From an uncultured bacterium (GTDB taxonomy: Bacteria; Bacteroidota; Bacteroidia; Bacteroidales; Bacteroidaceae), in the NCBI GenBank assembly GCA_945829425.1, contig CALZUQ010000021.1:1-45663 (forward strand): 45,663 bases of DNA, given 5' to 3'. Within the stretch, counting starts at the first letter, position 1. Every line of letters starts with the position of its first letter. Below the pieces are notes generated by a model, which was not told where the DNA came from, did not search any database, and saw nothing but the letters and a program-made list of their open reading frames with translations. Made by a program: the position numbers and the translations under genes. This document shows positions 1 through 8,575 of the stretch, piece by piece.

Positions 1-2
1 GG

Positions 3-42
3 AAAAAAGAAGTCCGAAGCCTGATTTTACTGGGCTTCGGAC
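3..42 (-). terminator. Rho-independent terminator of the 105-1010 gene
   Basis: A perfect 10-bp stem (12-21 with 33-42, GTCCGAAGCC/GGCTTCGGAC) with an 11-nt loop is followed on the minus strand by a T-rich run (3-11). It lies about 60 bp past the stop of the minus-strand gene at 105-1010. Confidence 0.8.
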
Positions 43-104
43 AGGATTATTATGCCATTTTGTGTTTTACCGGACAGCAATAATTTACAATAGTGTCCCT
101 CATC

Positions 105-1010
105 CTACAGTATTCTTCCTGTCAGACGGAACGTCATCTGAGGCCAGAACTGTATCTTGTTGACAGTCTTCATGATGTCGCTGACACCATCTGCCGACGG
201 GTCGTAAGCCACCTCGCTGGAGCTTACAAGTTCCGGCTTGCCATGCATCCAGGCACCCAGTTCAAACTGGAAGCCCACGCGGTGCTTCGGAATGGCACGT
301 CCGAAGCCTATGCCGAGGTAAGGCTTCACGGAGTTCGTCTTCGCCGCAAAGTCTATCTTGCCGTCGCTGTCCGGCGACACCTGGAAGGTGCGGTCGTCGA
401 CGCTGAACCTCACGACATTCTCCAGGTTGTTGATGCGGTACTGCTCAGGCAGCTGGTTGTTGTTGATGTCTATGGCGTGCATATATGTCTGCCACCACTC
501 TCTGTCTGCCGTGCCGTTGATTTTAATGAACTCGCTCTGTCCTACAAACATTCCCGCTGTGATGTGGAAGGAATGCTTTGCAGAAGGATAATACTCCAAG
601 AGCACCTTGGCGGCACCGAGGTTGAGTTTTGCATCGACGTCAACAGCGATGTCCTTGTTCGGATAGTCAAGGTTGTCTATCCTCTGGTGTCCCGGAATGC
701 CGCTCGTCTGAGCGTTGTAGTTGTTGATGTTTCCGTTCAGCTCGTCTATTTTCCTGCATATATCGCCCGAGGAGATGTCGAAGTCGGCATTTACGTTGAC
801 GTTAGGGAAGTTGTAGCCTAATACAACGACGAGGTGGTTGGAGACAACAGGCATGGAGACCTGTACACTGGCTCCCATGAGACCTACCTCCACGCCGACG
901 CCGAGGTTGCGGAAAGCCTCCATGTTTTTGTTTTCTGTACTCTGTGCCAAGGCACTTGACGAAGCGAAAGCCATAAAGGCTAATGTCGCGAATGCTTTTC
1001 TTATTAACAT
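105..1010 (-). CDS. Secreted or outer-membrane hypothetical protein, 301 aa
   Basis: The start at 1010 gives a clean Sec signal peptide: positive MLIRK, a hydrophobic core, and an ALA-Q cleavage site near residue 22. The mature part has alternating hydrophobic and polar stretches and ends in an aromatic/basic strand (FWPQMTFRLTGRIL), which suggests an outer-membrane beta-barrel. GLMGASVQVSMPVVSNHLVVVLGYNF near the N-terminus and KPYLGIGFGRAIPKHRVGF later read like successive beta-strands. I do not recognise a named family; the OmpA-like or porin-like fold is inference. The gene stands alone, with a canonical promoter upstream (1064-1096) and a strong terminator downstream (3-42), so it is probably monocistronic. 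Confidence 0.8.
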   Translation of the reverse strand: MLIRKAFATLAFMAFASSSALAQSTENKNMEAFRNLGVGVEVGLMGASVQVSMPVVSNHLVVVLGYNFPNVNVNADFDISSGDICRKIDELNGNINNYNAQTSGIPGHQRIDNLDYPNKDIAVDVDAKLNLGAAKVLLEYYPSAKHSFHITAGMFVGQSEFIKINGTADREWWQTYMHAIDINNNQLPEQYRINNLENVVRFSVDDRTFQVSPDSDGKIDFAAKTNSVKPYLGIGFGRAIPKHRVGFQFELGAWMHGKPELVSSSEVAYDPSADGVSDIMKTVNKIQFWPQMTFRLTGRIL

Positions 1011-1063
1011 AATTCTATCTTTTTTGTGTGGGGGAATAGTCTAAATGTCGCTGAAAGTGTCCA

Positions 1064-1096
1064 CAAAAGTACAAATCTTTTTTTTAAATATGCAAA
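1064..1096 (-). promoter_or_regulatory. Bacteroidetes-type promoter for the 105-1010 gene
   Basis: On the minus strand, TTTG (1093-1096) lies 21 bp upstream of TACTTTTG (1064-1071), matching TTTG-N19-21-TAnnTTTG. It is 54 bp from the start codon. The rest of 1097-1393 is AT-rich and I see no gene in it. Confidence 0.7.
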
Positions 1097-1393
1097 GAAA
1101 AACAAATATTTTTTCGCCATTCCTTTCTTATTCTCATATAAAAGCCGAAAGCCTACGTGTTTTTGTCTTTATCCAACGCATATAAACCATGTCATTTGTT
1201 CTTCCTCGACGTGTCAACAGCCTCATGCTTCTTTGCCTTATATCCTCCGAGCCACCATGATTTTTTTCAGATCATCATCTGCCCATCCTCGTCATGTCGT
1301 ACGTCATTGAAACACAAACGCTTGGACTTATGATAAATCCAAGCGTTTGTATGTCTGTAATAGTAAGACATCTGAAACCTGATGTTGACATGC

Positions 1394-1480
1394 GGAGAGA
1401 ACAGGATTCGAACCTGCGAACCGGTTTTGCCGGTTACACGCTTTCCAGGCGTGCCTCTTCAACCACTCGAGCACCTCTCC
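1394..1480 (-). tRNA. tRNA-Ser (anticodon GGA)
   Basis: On the minus strand, an 87-nt cloverleaf begins GGAGAGG and ends CTCTCC. The anticodon stem-loop reads CCTGGAAAGC with GGA at the anticodon. A long variable arm (AACCGGCAAAACCGGTT) is typical of tRNA-Ser, and the T-arm GGTTCGAATCC is intact. No CCA is encoded. Confidence 0.95.
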
Positions 1481-1487
1481 ATTGATG

Positions 1488-1518
1488 CAAAGGTACGAAG
1501 AAAATATGACACTGCAAA
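1488..1518 (-). promoter_or_regulatory. Promoter of tRNA-Ser
   Basis: On the minus strand, TTTG (1515-1518), a 19-bp spacer and TACCTTTG (1488-1495) sit just 7 bp before the tRNA 5' end. This is a full match to the Bacteroidetes consensus. Confidence 0.75.
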
Positions 1519-1600
1519 ATCGTATTGGTGTTTTTTAATGATTTTTGTTAAAAATCGACGTGGCGACCGTAACAGAAAAGCGGTACACCTTATTTATATT

Positions 1601-1626
1601 AAGGCTGGTTCTATTAATTCCCACCT
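1601..1626. repeat. Degenerate copy of the AGGTGGG palindromic repeat
   Basis: It contains TGGTTCTATTAATTCCCACCT, the same loop and right arm as the copies at 16379, 16597, 18004, 19424, 22248 and 23865. The left arm here is imperfect (AGGCTGG). It lies in the 216-bp gap between tRNA-Ser and the RNA methyltransferase gene; nothing else is visible there. Confidence 0.7.
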
Positions 1627-1696
1627 CAAGTGTTGTGCTGCCTGACAATGGTTAATGCACGGCCCGAAGGAGCAAAGCACGGAGATCCGTCGCTGG

Positions 1697-2500
1697 TCAT
1701 GGGTTCCGTAGGTCATGCTGCTGACGTTGTCTTACGGCTTCAAACATGAGTATGGCTGCCGAGACGGAGACGTTGAGAGAGTCAAGCTGTCCGCACATGG
1801 GGATGCGGATATGGGCGTCGGCGACATCGCGCCACCGTTGTGTCAGTCCTGTCGCCTCTGTACCCATTATGATGGCTGTTGCAGAGGTCATGGGAGTGTC
1901 ATAATATAACGTGGAGTCTTGCAGCTGGGCTGTAAGTATGGCGACATGGTTTTTCCGTAGGAAAGCAATGCACTCTTCGGTATCTGCCACAGCGCAGGGT
2001 ACGGTGAATGACGCACCTAAGGAGGCACGGATAAGGTTGGGGTTGTAAAGGTCGGTGAGAGGATCGCATATTATCACCGCATCGACTCCTGCGGCATCGG
2101 CGGAACGCAGCACCGCACCGACGTTTCCTGGTTTCTCCACACCTTCCAGGACGACGATGAGGGCATCGTGGGGGAGGGTGAGCGTAGAAAGTCCGTTGCA
2201 GCGTGATTTAACAATGGCTGTCACGCCTTCTGTACTGCCGCGGTAGGCTATCTTTTCATAGACCTCGGGAGAGACGCGGAACATACGGCTCCCAGCAATG
2301 GTGGGGAGGTCGTGGATGACGTCCATGGCGTTGTTCACAAAGAGGGTGTCTATGCTGTATCCAGCGTCGAGGCAATGTTGCAGCTCGCGCCGGCCTTCAA
2401 CGACGAAGAGTCCTTCCTCCTTTCTGTCGGCAGACTTCTGCTGCAGACGTATGAGGTGTTTTATTCCGGGATTTTTCGTACTCGTGATTATCTCCTGCAT
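1697..2500 (-). CDS. TrmH/SpoU-family RNA 2'-O-methyltransferase
   Basis: A 267-aa SPOUT-fold methyltransferase that would transfer a methyl group from S-adenosylmethionine to a ribose 2'-OH in tRNA or rRNA. The N-terminal substrate-binding part (SADRKEEGLFVVEGRRELQ) is followed by the catalytic SPOUT motifs: LEGVEKPGNVGAVLRSADAAG (motif 1, with the N and R seen in the family), IIMGTEATGL (motif 2) and IPMCGQLDSLNVSVSAAILMFE (motif 3). The open frame extends 20 codons further upstream, but the ATG at 2500 starts the family-like sequence MQEIITSTKNPGIKHL and is preferred. The exact RNA target cannot be read from the sequence. Confidence 0.9.
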   Translation of the reverse strand: MQEIITSTKNPGIKHLIRLQQKSADRKEEGLFVVEGRRELQHCLDAGYSIDTLFVNNAMDVIHDLPTIAGSRMFRVSPEVYEKIAYRGSTEGVTAIVKSRCNGLSTLTLPHDALIVVLEGVEKPGNVGAVLRSADAAGVDAVIICDPLTDLYNPNLIRASLGASFTVPCAVADTEECIAFLRKNHVAILTAQLQDSTLYYDTPMTSATAIIMGTEATGLTQRWRDVADAHIRIPMCGQLDSLNVSVSAAILMFEAVRQRQQHDLRNP

Positions 2501-2619
2501 CAGTAGTATATATGATGGTTTGACGATGGCACGACAAAGAGAAAAAAATCGCAGAGACATCAGGATAACCGTGTGTATGCCTCTGCGAAATGTTTGTTTT
2601 ATTGTCGTATGACGAAGTT

Positions 2620-3015
2620 TTAGAACGGAAGGTCAGAGTCCGGGTCGGAGACTGGCGCCGGAGCGGTAAACGGTGCGGCAGGCTGTATGCTTGCCTGTAC
2701 CGGCTCGGCGAAAGGAGGCATGGCACTCTGTGGCTCTGGAGCGTTCTGCTGAACCTGGCGCACGTCGAAGGCGCGTATGTTGTTAAACCAACGTCCGTTA
2801 TATTCGTGAGCGTCGATGTCAAAGGAGACGTTCACCAACTGTCCCACCTGAATGCCGAAGCGTTGTAACCTGTCTGCCCCGAACACGGAGAACACCATCT
2901 TGCGAGGGAAAGAGTCCATGGTTTCGATGACGAAATCCTGACTCATCCATTCTCCACGTGCTGAGACACCACTCCGAGCTTCAAGAGCTGCTATAACTTT
3001 TCCTTGTAGTTCCAT
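2620..3015 (-). CDS. DUF3127 domain protein, 131 aa
   Basis: The start MELQGKVIAALEARSGVSARGEW, the KMVFSVFG strand and the EYNGRWFNNIRAFDV motif identify the DUF3127 family, common in Bacteroidetes. Residues 1 to about 95 form the conserved OB-like part. The C-terminus is a Pro/Ala-rich linker ending in DSDLPF, which resembles the acidic, phenylalanine-ending tail of single-stranded DNA-binding proteins. A nucleic-acid-binding role is therefore an attractive inference, but it is not established. The gene is divergent from dnaN. Confidence 0.85.
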   Translation of the reverse strand: MELQGKVIAALEARSGVSARGEWMSQDFVIETMDSFPRKMVFSVFGADRLQRFGIQVGQLVNVSFDIDAHEYNGRWFNNIRAFDVRQVQQNAPEPQSAMPPFAEPVQASIQPAAPFTAPAPVSDPDSDLPF

Positions 3016-3116
3016 AAAAAACGGTATAAATATATTAGTATTATAAATGATTTTATTTTTTTCAGATGCGAAATTACTAAAATAGTTCTAAAAAGAAGAA
3101 ACTTTTCCTTACTTTT

Positions 3117-3148
3117 TTTGTTTTTTATAAATATATTGCTTAAATTTG
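3117..3148 (+). promoter_or_regulatory. Promoter of dnaN
   Basis: TTTG (3117-3120), a 20-bp spacer and TAAATTTG (3141-3148) match the Bacteroidetes consensus exactly. The leader to the dnaN start at 3280 is about 125 nt. Confidence 0.75.
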
Positions 3149-3279
3149 TACCTCAAAAGTGAGAGAAGGGGAGCAGGGAAGCCTTATGAAAAGACATCAC
3201 GGGCTGAAGCGAAACAAAGGGTGGGGGAGGACAGAGAGCGAGAGAAACATTACGAACAAAACACATAAACGACAGCACG

Positions 3280-4404
3280 ATGAGATTTACAGTATCAAGC
3301 ACACAACTTGGAAGTTGTTTGAGTAATCTTTCTAAGGTCATAGCCACAAAGAACGCTATGCCTATACTCAACTGTTTCCTTTTTGAAGTAAACGGGGGAG
3401 AGCTTACCGTGACGGCATCAGACACGGAGAATGTGATGAAGTCTTCCATTCCACTCGACGAATATGACTGTGACGGAGCTTTCTGTCTGACAAGCCGTAC
3501 CATCCTCGATGCCATAAAGGAACTTGCAGAGCAGCCAGTTACGGTTGACGTTGACCTGGAGACTCTTTCTACCAGCATATTATATTTGAATGGAGTATAT
3601 AATATCGTAGGACTGAATGCGGAAGACTATCCTCGCAACACACCGATACAGAACGACCAGAGAATGTTCACCATAACCTCGGAAACACTCGCAGGAAGCA
3701 TAGCGAGAGCGCTTTTTGCCACTGCTCAGGACGAGTTGCGACCTGTAATGAACGGTCTCTTCTTTGACTTCAAGCCCGAAGGCCTCGCCATAGTGGCTAC
3801 CGACGGACATAAACTTGTGCGCTCTATGGTACATAATATCGCGGCAGACGACATCATGGGATTCATACTGCCAAAGAAACCTGCAACACTCCTCAAGAAC
3901 GTCCTCAAGAAAGACGACAGCGAAGTCGTCATAAAGTTCGACACACGCAATGCGGAGATTTCTTTCGCCGGAGGCTGTCTGATATGTCGGCTTACAGAGG
4001 GCAAATACCCTAACTACCAGACCGTGATACCTGTCAACAACAATAACTACATCACGATAAACAGACGCTCGCTGATAGGTACCTTGCGACGCGTGCTGCC
4101 TTTCGCCAATGACTCCAGCCAGCTCATACGCTTCAAGATCTCTTCGGGAAAGATGGAGATAAGCTCCGAGGACATTGACTTCTCTACAAGTGCAAAGGAA
4201 GAGGTGGTATGCGATTACGACGGCACGCCGATAACGATAGGCTTCAAGGGATCTACGCTGACGGAGGTGCTCAACAACCTTGAGTCGGAAGACGTGACGT
4301 TCAAACTTGCCGACGAGGCACGCGCCGGGATAGTGATACCGTCACCGCAGGACGAAGTTGTAGACATACTAATGCTCATGATGCCTATGCTTCTCAACGA
4401 CTGA
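3280..4404 (+). CDS. dnaN: DNA polymerase III beta subunit (sliding clamp)
   Basis: A 374-aa protein of the usual clamp length. It starts MRFTVSSTQLGSCLSNLSKVI and contains KNAMPILNCFLFEV, VMNGLFFDFKPEGLAIVATDGHKLV and the C-terminal MPMLLND, all hallmarks of DnaN. Three clamp domains of about 120 residues each are expected; the protein forms a ring dimer that tethers the replicative polymerase to DNA. It is transcribed from the consensus promoter at 3117-3148 and is followed after 42 bp by a proofreading-type exonuclease gene on the same strand, a sensible two-gene replication unit ending at the terminator near 5374-5438. Confidence 0.97.
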   Translation: MRFTVSSTQLGSCLSNLSKVIATKNAMPILNCFLFEVNGGELTVTASDTENVMKSSIPLDEYDCDGAFCLTSRTILDAIKELAEQPVTVDVDLETLSTSILYLNGVYNIVGLNAEDYPRNTPIQNDQRMFTITSETLAGSIARALFATAQDELRPVMNGLFFDFKPEGLAIVATDGHKLVRSMVHNIAADDIMGFILPKKPATLLKNVLKKDDSEVVIKFDTRNAEISFAGGCLICRLTEGKYPNYQTVIPVNNNNYITINRRSLIGTLRRVLPFANDSSQLIRFKISSGKMEISSEDIDFSTSAKEEVVCDYDGTPITIGFKGSTLTEVLNNLESEDVTFKLADEARAGIVIPSPQDEVVDILMLMMPMLLND

Positions 4405-4446
4405 CGATAGATGTAACAGACTTGAATCATGAATCTTTCCGAATAA

Positions 4447-5307
4447 ATGAAACCTATACTTACCCGACCGCTTATCGTCTTCGACCTGGAGACGACAGGT
4501 CTTGACCTTGCAAAAGACAGGATAATACAGTTGTCATACATACGTGTAGAACTTGATGGCACAGAGACGGCTGTAAACCATTTCGTAAATCCCGGTGCTC
4601 CCATTCCGCCTCTTGTACAGGAACTGACAGGCATCACAAACGACATGGTGAAAGACGCACCGACATTCGCACAGCTCGCACCAGAGCTGGAAAGGGTGTT
4701 CAAAGGATGTGACTTCGCAGGATTTAACTCAAACAAGTTTGACATTCCTCTGCTCGCAGAGGAGTTTATACGTGCAGGAGTAAACTTCGACTTCAACAAG
4801 TCAAGGCTTATTGACGCAAGCATAATATTCCGGAAGATGGAGCGAAGAAACCTTGCTGCAGCATATAAGTTCTACTGCGGAAGGAAGATGGAGGAGGACT
4901 TCCAGGCACACCTTGCAGACCAGGACACTGCAGCGACATGGAGGGTGCTGCAGGGAGAGCTTGACATGTATGCCCCAGAACGGCAGGAAGAGCCGGAGCG
5001 GCAGCTGAAAAACGACATACAGTCCATAGATGACTTCTGTAATGCTGACAACAGGAACGTTGACTTTGCCGGACGTATCGTATATGCTCCCGTTCTCGAT
5101 GCTCATGGCAATGCCAGAACAAACGACGACGGCACGCCGATGATGCATGAGGTGTTCAACTTCGGAAAATACAAGGACATGGCGGTTGAAGAGGTGCTTG
5201 CGAAAGACCCCGGATATTTCTCATGGGTCTTGAACAGCGACTTCACCCTCAACACGAAGCAGGAACTGACAAGAATACGTCTCAGGGCGTTAAGCAGAAA
5301 GAAATAA
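4447..5307 (+). CDS. DnaQ-like 3'-5' exonuclease
   Basis: A 286-aa DEDDh exonuclease. ExoI is VFDLETTGLD (residues about 11-20), ExoII is FAGFNSNKFDIPLL, and ExoIII is HLADQDTAAT with the H-x4-D arrangement. The C-terminal part contains FNFGKYKDMAVEEVLAKDPGYFSW, a small domain often found attached to DnaQ-like exonucleases in Bacteroidetes. The likely role is proofreading or repair, removing nucleotides from 3' ends with two metal ions. It lies 42 bp behind dnaN and is probably cotranscribed. Calling it the epsilon subunit itself is possible but unproven. Confidence 0.92.
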   Translation: MKPILTRPLIVFDLETTGLDLAKDRIIQLSYIRVELDGTETAVNHFVNPGAPIPPLVQELTGITNDMVKDAPTFAQLAPELERVFKGCDFAGFNSNKFDIPLLAEEFIRAGVNFDFNKSRLIDASIIFRKMERRNLAAAYKFYCGRKMEEDFQAHLADQDTAATWRVLQGELDMYAPERQEEPERQLKNDIQSIDDFCNADNRNVDFAGRIVYAPVLDAHGNARTNDDGTPMMHEVFNFGKYKDMAVEEVLAKDPGYFSWVLNSDFTLNTKQELTRIRLRALSRKK

Positions 5308-5373
5308 ACCGCTTCTTAAAAATAACGGCACGCCATGATTATGAGGCTTAGTGCTTCTGCTTCATGACATGAT

Positions 5374-5438
5374 AATATCCTTCTGTCCTTCGGTGTAATA
5401 CTTCCACTTCACCGGACGACAAAAGGATATTTTTTTTT
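5374..5438 (+). terminator. Probable terminator of the dnaN operon
   Basis: The arms AATATCCTT (5374-5382) and AAGGATATT (5423-5431) enclose a further imperfect GTCC...GGAC stem and are followed by eight T. It lies 66 bp after the exonuclease stop codon. Confidence 0.55.
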
Positions 5439-5572
5439 CATACTTTTTCTTTCACCCTATGTACAGTCGGCTGTCATAGGCATGAAAGTCTTCGTTCAAT
5501 GCCGTGACAGCAGTTGCAGGATAACATTCTGCGTTTATGTAGAGCATAGAGTGGTAAGGCATCCTATAGTTG

Positions 5573-6607
5573 TTATCTTCCTTGTGCCTTTATTCTCTGC
5601 CATTTTTCCCTTGCGAACTTCTGAAGGTCCGTGGTGGTGTCGTTCTCGTCGACAATCTCTACGCCGAGCATGGTCTCAATGACATCTTCCATGGTTACGA
5701 TGCCGCGGAGGCATCCATATTCGTCGGTTATGATGGAGATCTGCTCCCTGCTCTCTATCATTTTCTCCCATATCTCAGCCACTGAGGAATCTTCGCGGAA
5801 GGAGATGATGGGGCGGCGTATGGTAGAGAGAGTCATCTCGAATTTGTCTTCGGCGAGTTTCTCAAGGACAGAAGCACGGAGAATATATCCTGTGATATAG
5901 TCTTTGTTGTCGTCGTAGACAAGAATGCGTGAATATGGGTTGAACTGCTTGTTCTTCTGGAACTCGCGCATGGTCGTCGATGCCGGTGCCGATGCTACGA
6001 CGATGCTTGGCGTCATGATTTTGTTCGCGGTGACGTTTGCTGTCGTAAGGAAGTTCTGTATCGTGGTGTTCTCACGCTCTTTGAAGATACCTTCCTCAGT
6101 ACCTACATGGACCATGGCCGAGACCTCCTCACGGCTTACCGTAGCTTGCTTGCTCTTTGTGGAAAACACTTTCGTTATGATTTCCGACATGAGTACGAGG
6201 GGGTAGCATATTATGACGAGAACATGTATCACCCTGGTACACGGTACGGCAAGCTGACGCCAGTATGACGCTCCGATGGTTTTGGGTATTATCTCAGAGA
6301 AGATAAGGATAAGGAGTGTCAGAATGGCAGAGACAACGCCGAAATACTGCTCTCCGAAGATGCGCGTCGACTCAGAGCCGACACCGGCAGCGCCTATGGT
6401 GTGGGCTATGGTGTTCAGGGCAAGGATGGCTGCCACGGGACGGTCAATGTCGTTCTTGTATTTATGCATGAGAGGAGCAAGTTTCTCGCCCTGGCTCTCT
6501 TTCATGGAGATGAACGACATCGGAGTGGAGAGTAGTACTGCTTCGAGTATAGAACACATGAAAGATAGTCCTAAGGCTCCAAACAGATAGATTAATAGTA
6601 ATGTCAT
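5573..6607 (-). CDS. CNNM (DUF21) membrane protein with CBS pair
   Basis: A 344-aa protein. The N-terminal half (about 1-185) has several hydrophobic helices with the CNNM/DUF21 signatures LGLSFMCSILEAVLLS, ALNTIAHTIGAAG and IFSEIIPKTIGASYW. The second half is a CBS-domain pair (TPSIVVASAPASTTMREF... and EYGCLRGIVTMEDVIETMLGVEIVDE). Relatives (CorB/CorC, HlyC/CorX, CNNM) are linked to magnesium or cobalt transport. It stops soon after the CBS pair, so the C-terminal CorC_HlyC domain of longer relatives is absent. The shorter form is common in this phylum and is not evidence of truncation. Confidence 0.9.
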   Translation of the reverse strand: MTLLLIYLFGALGLSFMCSILEAVLLSTPMSFISMKESQGEKLAPLMHKYKNDIDRPVAAILALNTIAHTIGAAGVGSESTRIFGEQYFGVVSAILTLLILIFSEIIPKTIGASYWRQLAVPCTRVIHVLVIICYPLVLMSEIITKVFSTKSKQATVSREEVSAMVHVGTEEGIFKERENTTIQNFLTTANVTANKIMTPSIVVASAPASTTMREFQKNKQFNPYSRILVYDDNKDYITGYILRASVLEKLAEDKFEMTLSTIRRPIISFREDSSVAEIWEKMIESREQISIITDEYGCLRGIVTMEDVIETMLGVEIVDENDTTTDLQKFAREKWQRIKAQGR

Positions 6608-6649
6608 ATAATTATTGAAATGGTGTAATCTGAAAAAAGGCGTGAGGCG

Positions 6650-8113
6650 TCATCGCTTCTTCACGGGTTCGCACGACAGTCCTATGCCAAGCTTCTTGAA
6701 TATCTTACGGTCTATGTCGCTGAGCATCACCGTCGTATGCACCTGACAACCGCGGAGGTTGGGCAACTGCTGAAGTGCTTTGGAGCAGTTTGCGTCGGTA
6801 TCGCTGAGGACAGAAAGAGCCACGAGAACCTCGTCGGTATGAAGGCGTGGATTCTTTCCTCCGAGATAAGAGATTTTCGTCTTCTGTATAGGCTCTATCA
6901 TGCTTTGCGGTATGAGCTTCACGTCATGGTCTATACCGGCAAGATATTTCGTGGCGTTGAGGAGAAGTGCAGCAGAGCATCCGAGGAGCGGGCTGGACTG
7001 TGACGTTATGATAGTGCCGTCGCTGAGTTCTATGGCTGCCGACGTGTGGCCGCACTCTTTGCACCGTGTCTTTGCCGCTGTCACCGTGCGGCGTGTCTCG
7101 GTGGAGATCTTTGCCTGGGTGAAGAGCAGTTTTATCTTGCTTATCTCGTCTTGGTTGCTTGCACCGTCGGCGGCTTTGTTGAGTGCCTCATAGTATCGGC
7201 GTATTATCTCCTGACGTGATGCCTGGCAGCATACGTCGTCGTCGCTGATGCAGAAGCCAATCATGTTCACGCCCATGTCTGTCGGCGACTTATAAGGGTT
7301 GTCGCCGTAGATGTTTTCGAAGAGGACGTTGAGTACAGGGAATATTTCTATGTCTCGGTTGTAGTTGATGGCTACCTTGCCGTATGCGTCGTAGTGGAAT
7401 GGATCTATCATATTGACGTCGTTGAGGTCGGCAGTGGCAGCCTCATAGGCTATGTTGACAGGATGTTTCAAAGGAAGGTTCCAGACAGGGAAGGTCTCAA
7501 ACTTGGCATAGCCTGCACGCACGCCACGTTTCTGCTCGTTATAGAGCTGAGAGAGGCATACTGCCATCTTTCCTGAGCCTGGACCGGGGGCGGTCACTAT
7601 GACGAGGGGTTTCTCGGTCTTCACATAGTCGTTCTTGCCGAAGCCTTCGTCAGAAGCTATAAGATGTACGTTATGGGGATATTCGTCAATGAGGTAATGA
7701 AGGTATGTCTTTATGCCCATGTTTTCCAGACGCTGGCGGTACGACACTGCGGAAGGCTGGCCGTTATAATGCGTTATGACAACAGAGCCGACAAAGAACC
7801 CGCGGCGCTGGAATTCAGAGCGAAGGCGCAGCACGTCCTCATCGTATGTTATGCCGAGGTCTGCACGGACTTTGTTACGCTCAATGTCTTCTGCGCTTAT
7901 TACAAGAACAATCTCAAGAGTGTCCGAGAGTTGTGAGAGCATGCGGAGCTTGGAGTCCGGTTCAAAACCGGGAAGCACACGGCATGCGTGATGGTCGTCG
8001 AAGAGTTTTCCTCCAAGTTCGAGATACAGCTTGCCGTCGAACTGGGCAATACGTTCCCTTATATGTTCTGACTGAATACGACAGTATTTGTCGTTGTCAA
8101 ATCCAATTTTCAT
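6650..8113 (-). CDS. DUF1846 family protein, 487 aa
   Basis: Nearly full family length. It starts MKIGFDNDKYCRIQSEHIRERI and contains YLELGGKLFDDHHACRVLPGFEPDSK, VIVTAPGPGSGKMAVCLSQLYNE and KTRCKECGHTSAAIELSDG, which identify DUF1846. The GPGSGKMA stretch resembles a P-loop, and the CxxC near residue 350 could bind metal. The enzymatic role is not settled; it is often annotated simply as DUF1846. It lies 42 bp upstream of the CNNM gene on the same strand and could be cotranscribed with it. Confidence 0.9.
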   Translation of the reverse strand: MKIGFDNDKYCRIQSEHIRERIAQFDGKLYLELGGKLFDDHHACRVLPGFEPDSKLRMLSQLSDTLEIVLVISAEDIERNKVRADLGITYDEDVLRLRSEFQRRGFFVGSVVITHYNGQPSAVSYRQRLENMGIKTYLHYLIDEYPHNVHLIASDEGFGKNDYVKTEKPLVIVTAPGPGSGKMAVCLSQLYNEQKRGVRAGYAKFETFPVWNLPLKHPVNIAYEAATADLNDVNMIDPFHYDAYGKVAINYNRDIEIFPVLNVLFENIYGDNPYKSPTDMGVNMIGFCISDDDVCCQASRQEIIRRYYEALNKAADGASNQDEISKIKLLFTQAKISTETRRTVTAAKTRCKECGHTSAAIELSDGTIITSQSSPLLGCSAALLLNATKYLAGIDHDVKLIPQSMIEPIQKTKISYLGGKNPRLHTDEVLVALSVLSDTDANCSKALQQLPNLRGCQVHTTVMLSDIDRKIFKKLGIGLSCEPVKKR

Positions 8114-8341
8114 TCTTTTCTATGTTTTTTGTTTTGAAATAGTGTCATGGGATTTGTTCGTACGTGATGTTTCTTCTTCTTTAAAACCCCATAAAAACCG
8201 TACATTCTGCAAAGTTACTATATTTTTTATATTCCGTGAAATAATTTCAATGATTTTAATAAATCCGTAATAAAAAACCAACTGCCCACACCTGTTTTGC
8301 AAGAACGGACGACAGGAAAGATATGGAAAGGAGATTTTTGT

Positions 8342-8382
8342 AAAAGAAAAAGAAGCCGTCACCTCCATGTGGAGCTGACGGC
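8342..8382 (-). terminator. Terminator after tRNA-Leu
   Basis: A hairpin at 8355-8382 (GCCGTCA...TGACGGC continuing into CTCCA/TGGAG) is followed on the minus strand by CTTCTTTTTCTTTT. It lies 10 bp past the tRNA-Leu 3' end. Confidence 0.8.
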
Positions 8383-8392
8383 CTTCTCACAG

Positions 8393-8474
8393 TGCGCCCG
8401 ATAGGACTCGAACCTACACGTCGCAAAACACCAGATCCTAAGTCTGGCGCGTCTACCAATTTCGCCACGAGCGC
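8393..8474 (-). tRNA. tRNA-Leu (anticodon TAG)
   Basis: On the minus strand, the 82-nt molecule has acceptor GCGCTCG/CGGGCGC, D-arm GTGGCGAAATTGGTAGACGC, anticodon loop CTTAGGA (TAG), a class II variable arm and T-arm GTAGGTTCGAGTCCTA. It is flanked by a consensus promoter and a terminator, so it is an independent unit. Confidence 0.95.
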
Positions 8475-8505
8475 GTAAACAAGGCAGAAGCCTCTTTTGC
8501 GGGTG

Positions 8506-8537
8506 CAAAGGTAATATATTTTTTTTATATGTGCAAA
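8506..8537 (-). promoter_or_regulatory. Promoter of tRNA-Leu
   Basis: On the minus strand, TTTG (8534-8537), a 20-bp spacer and TACCTTTG (8506-8513) lie about 32 bp upstream of the tRNA 5' end. Confidence 0.75.
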
Positions 8538-8575
8538 TAATTCGGCGTGTTTTTTATCTCCATACGCCAAAAGCG

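Noticed and set aside
1294..1645. Two overlapping open frames across the tRNA-Ser region
   Set aside because: They translate the tRNA and the palindromic repeat (GSINSHL), so they are artefacts.
8256..8570. Minus-strand open frame with AKLVDAPDLGS
   Set aside because: It is the well-known false translation across tRNA-Leu.
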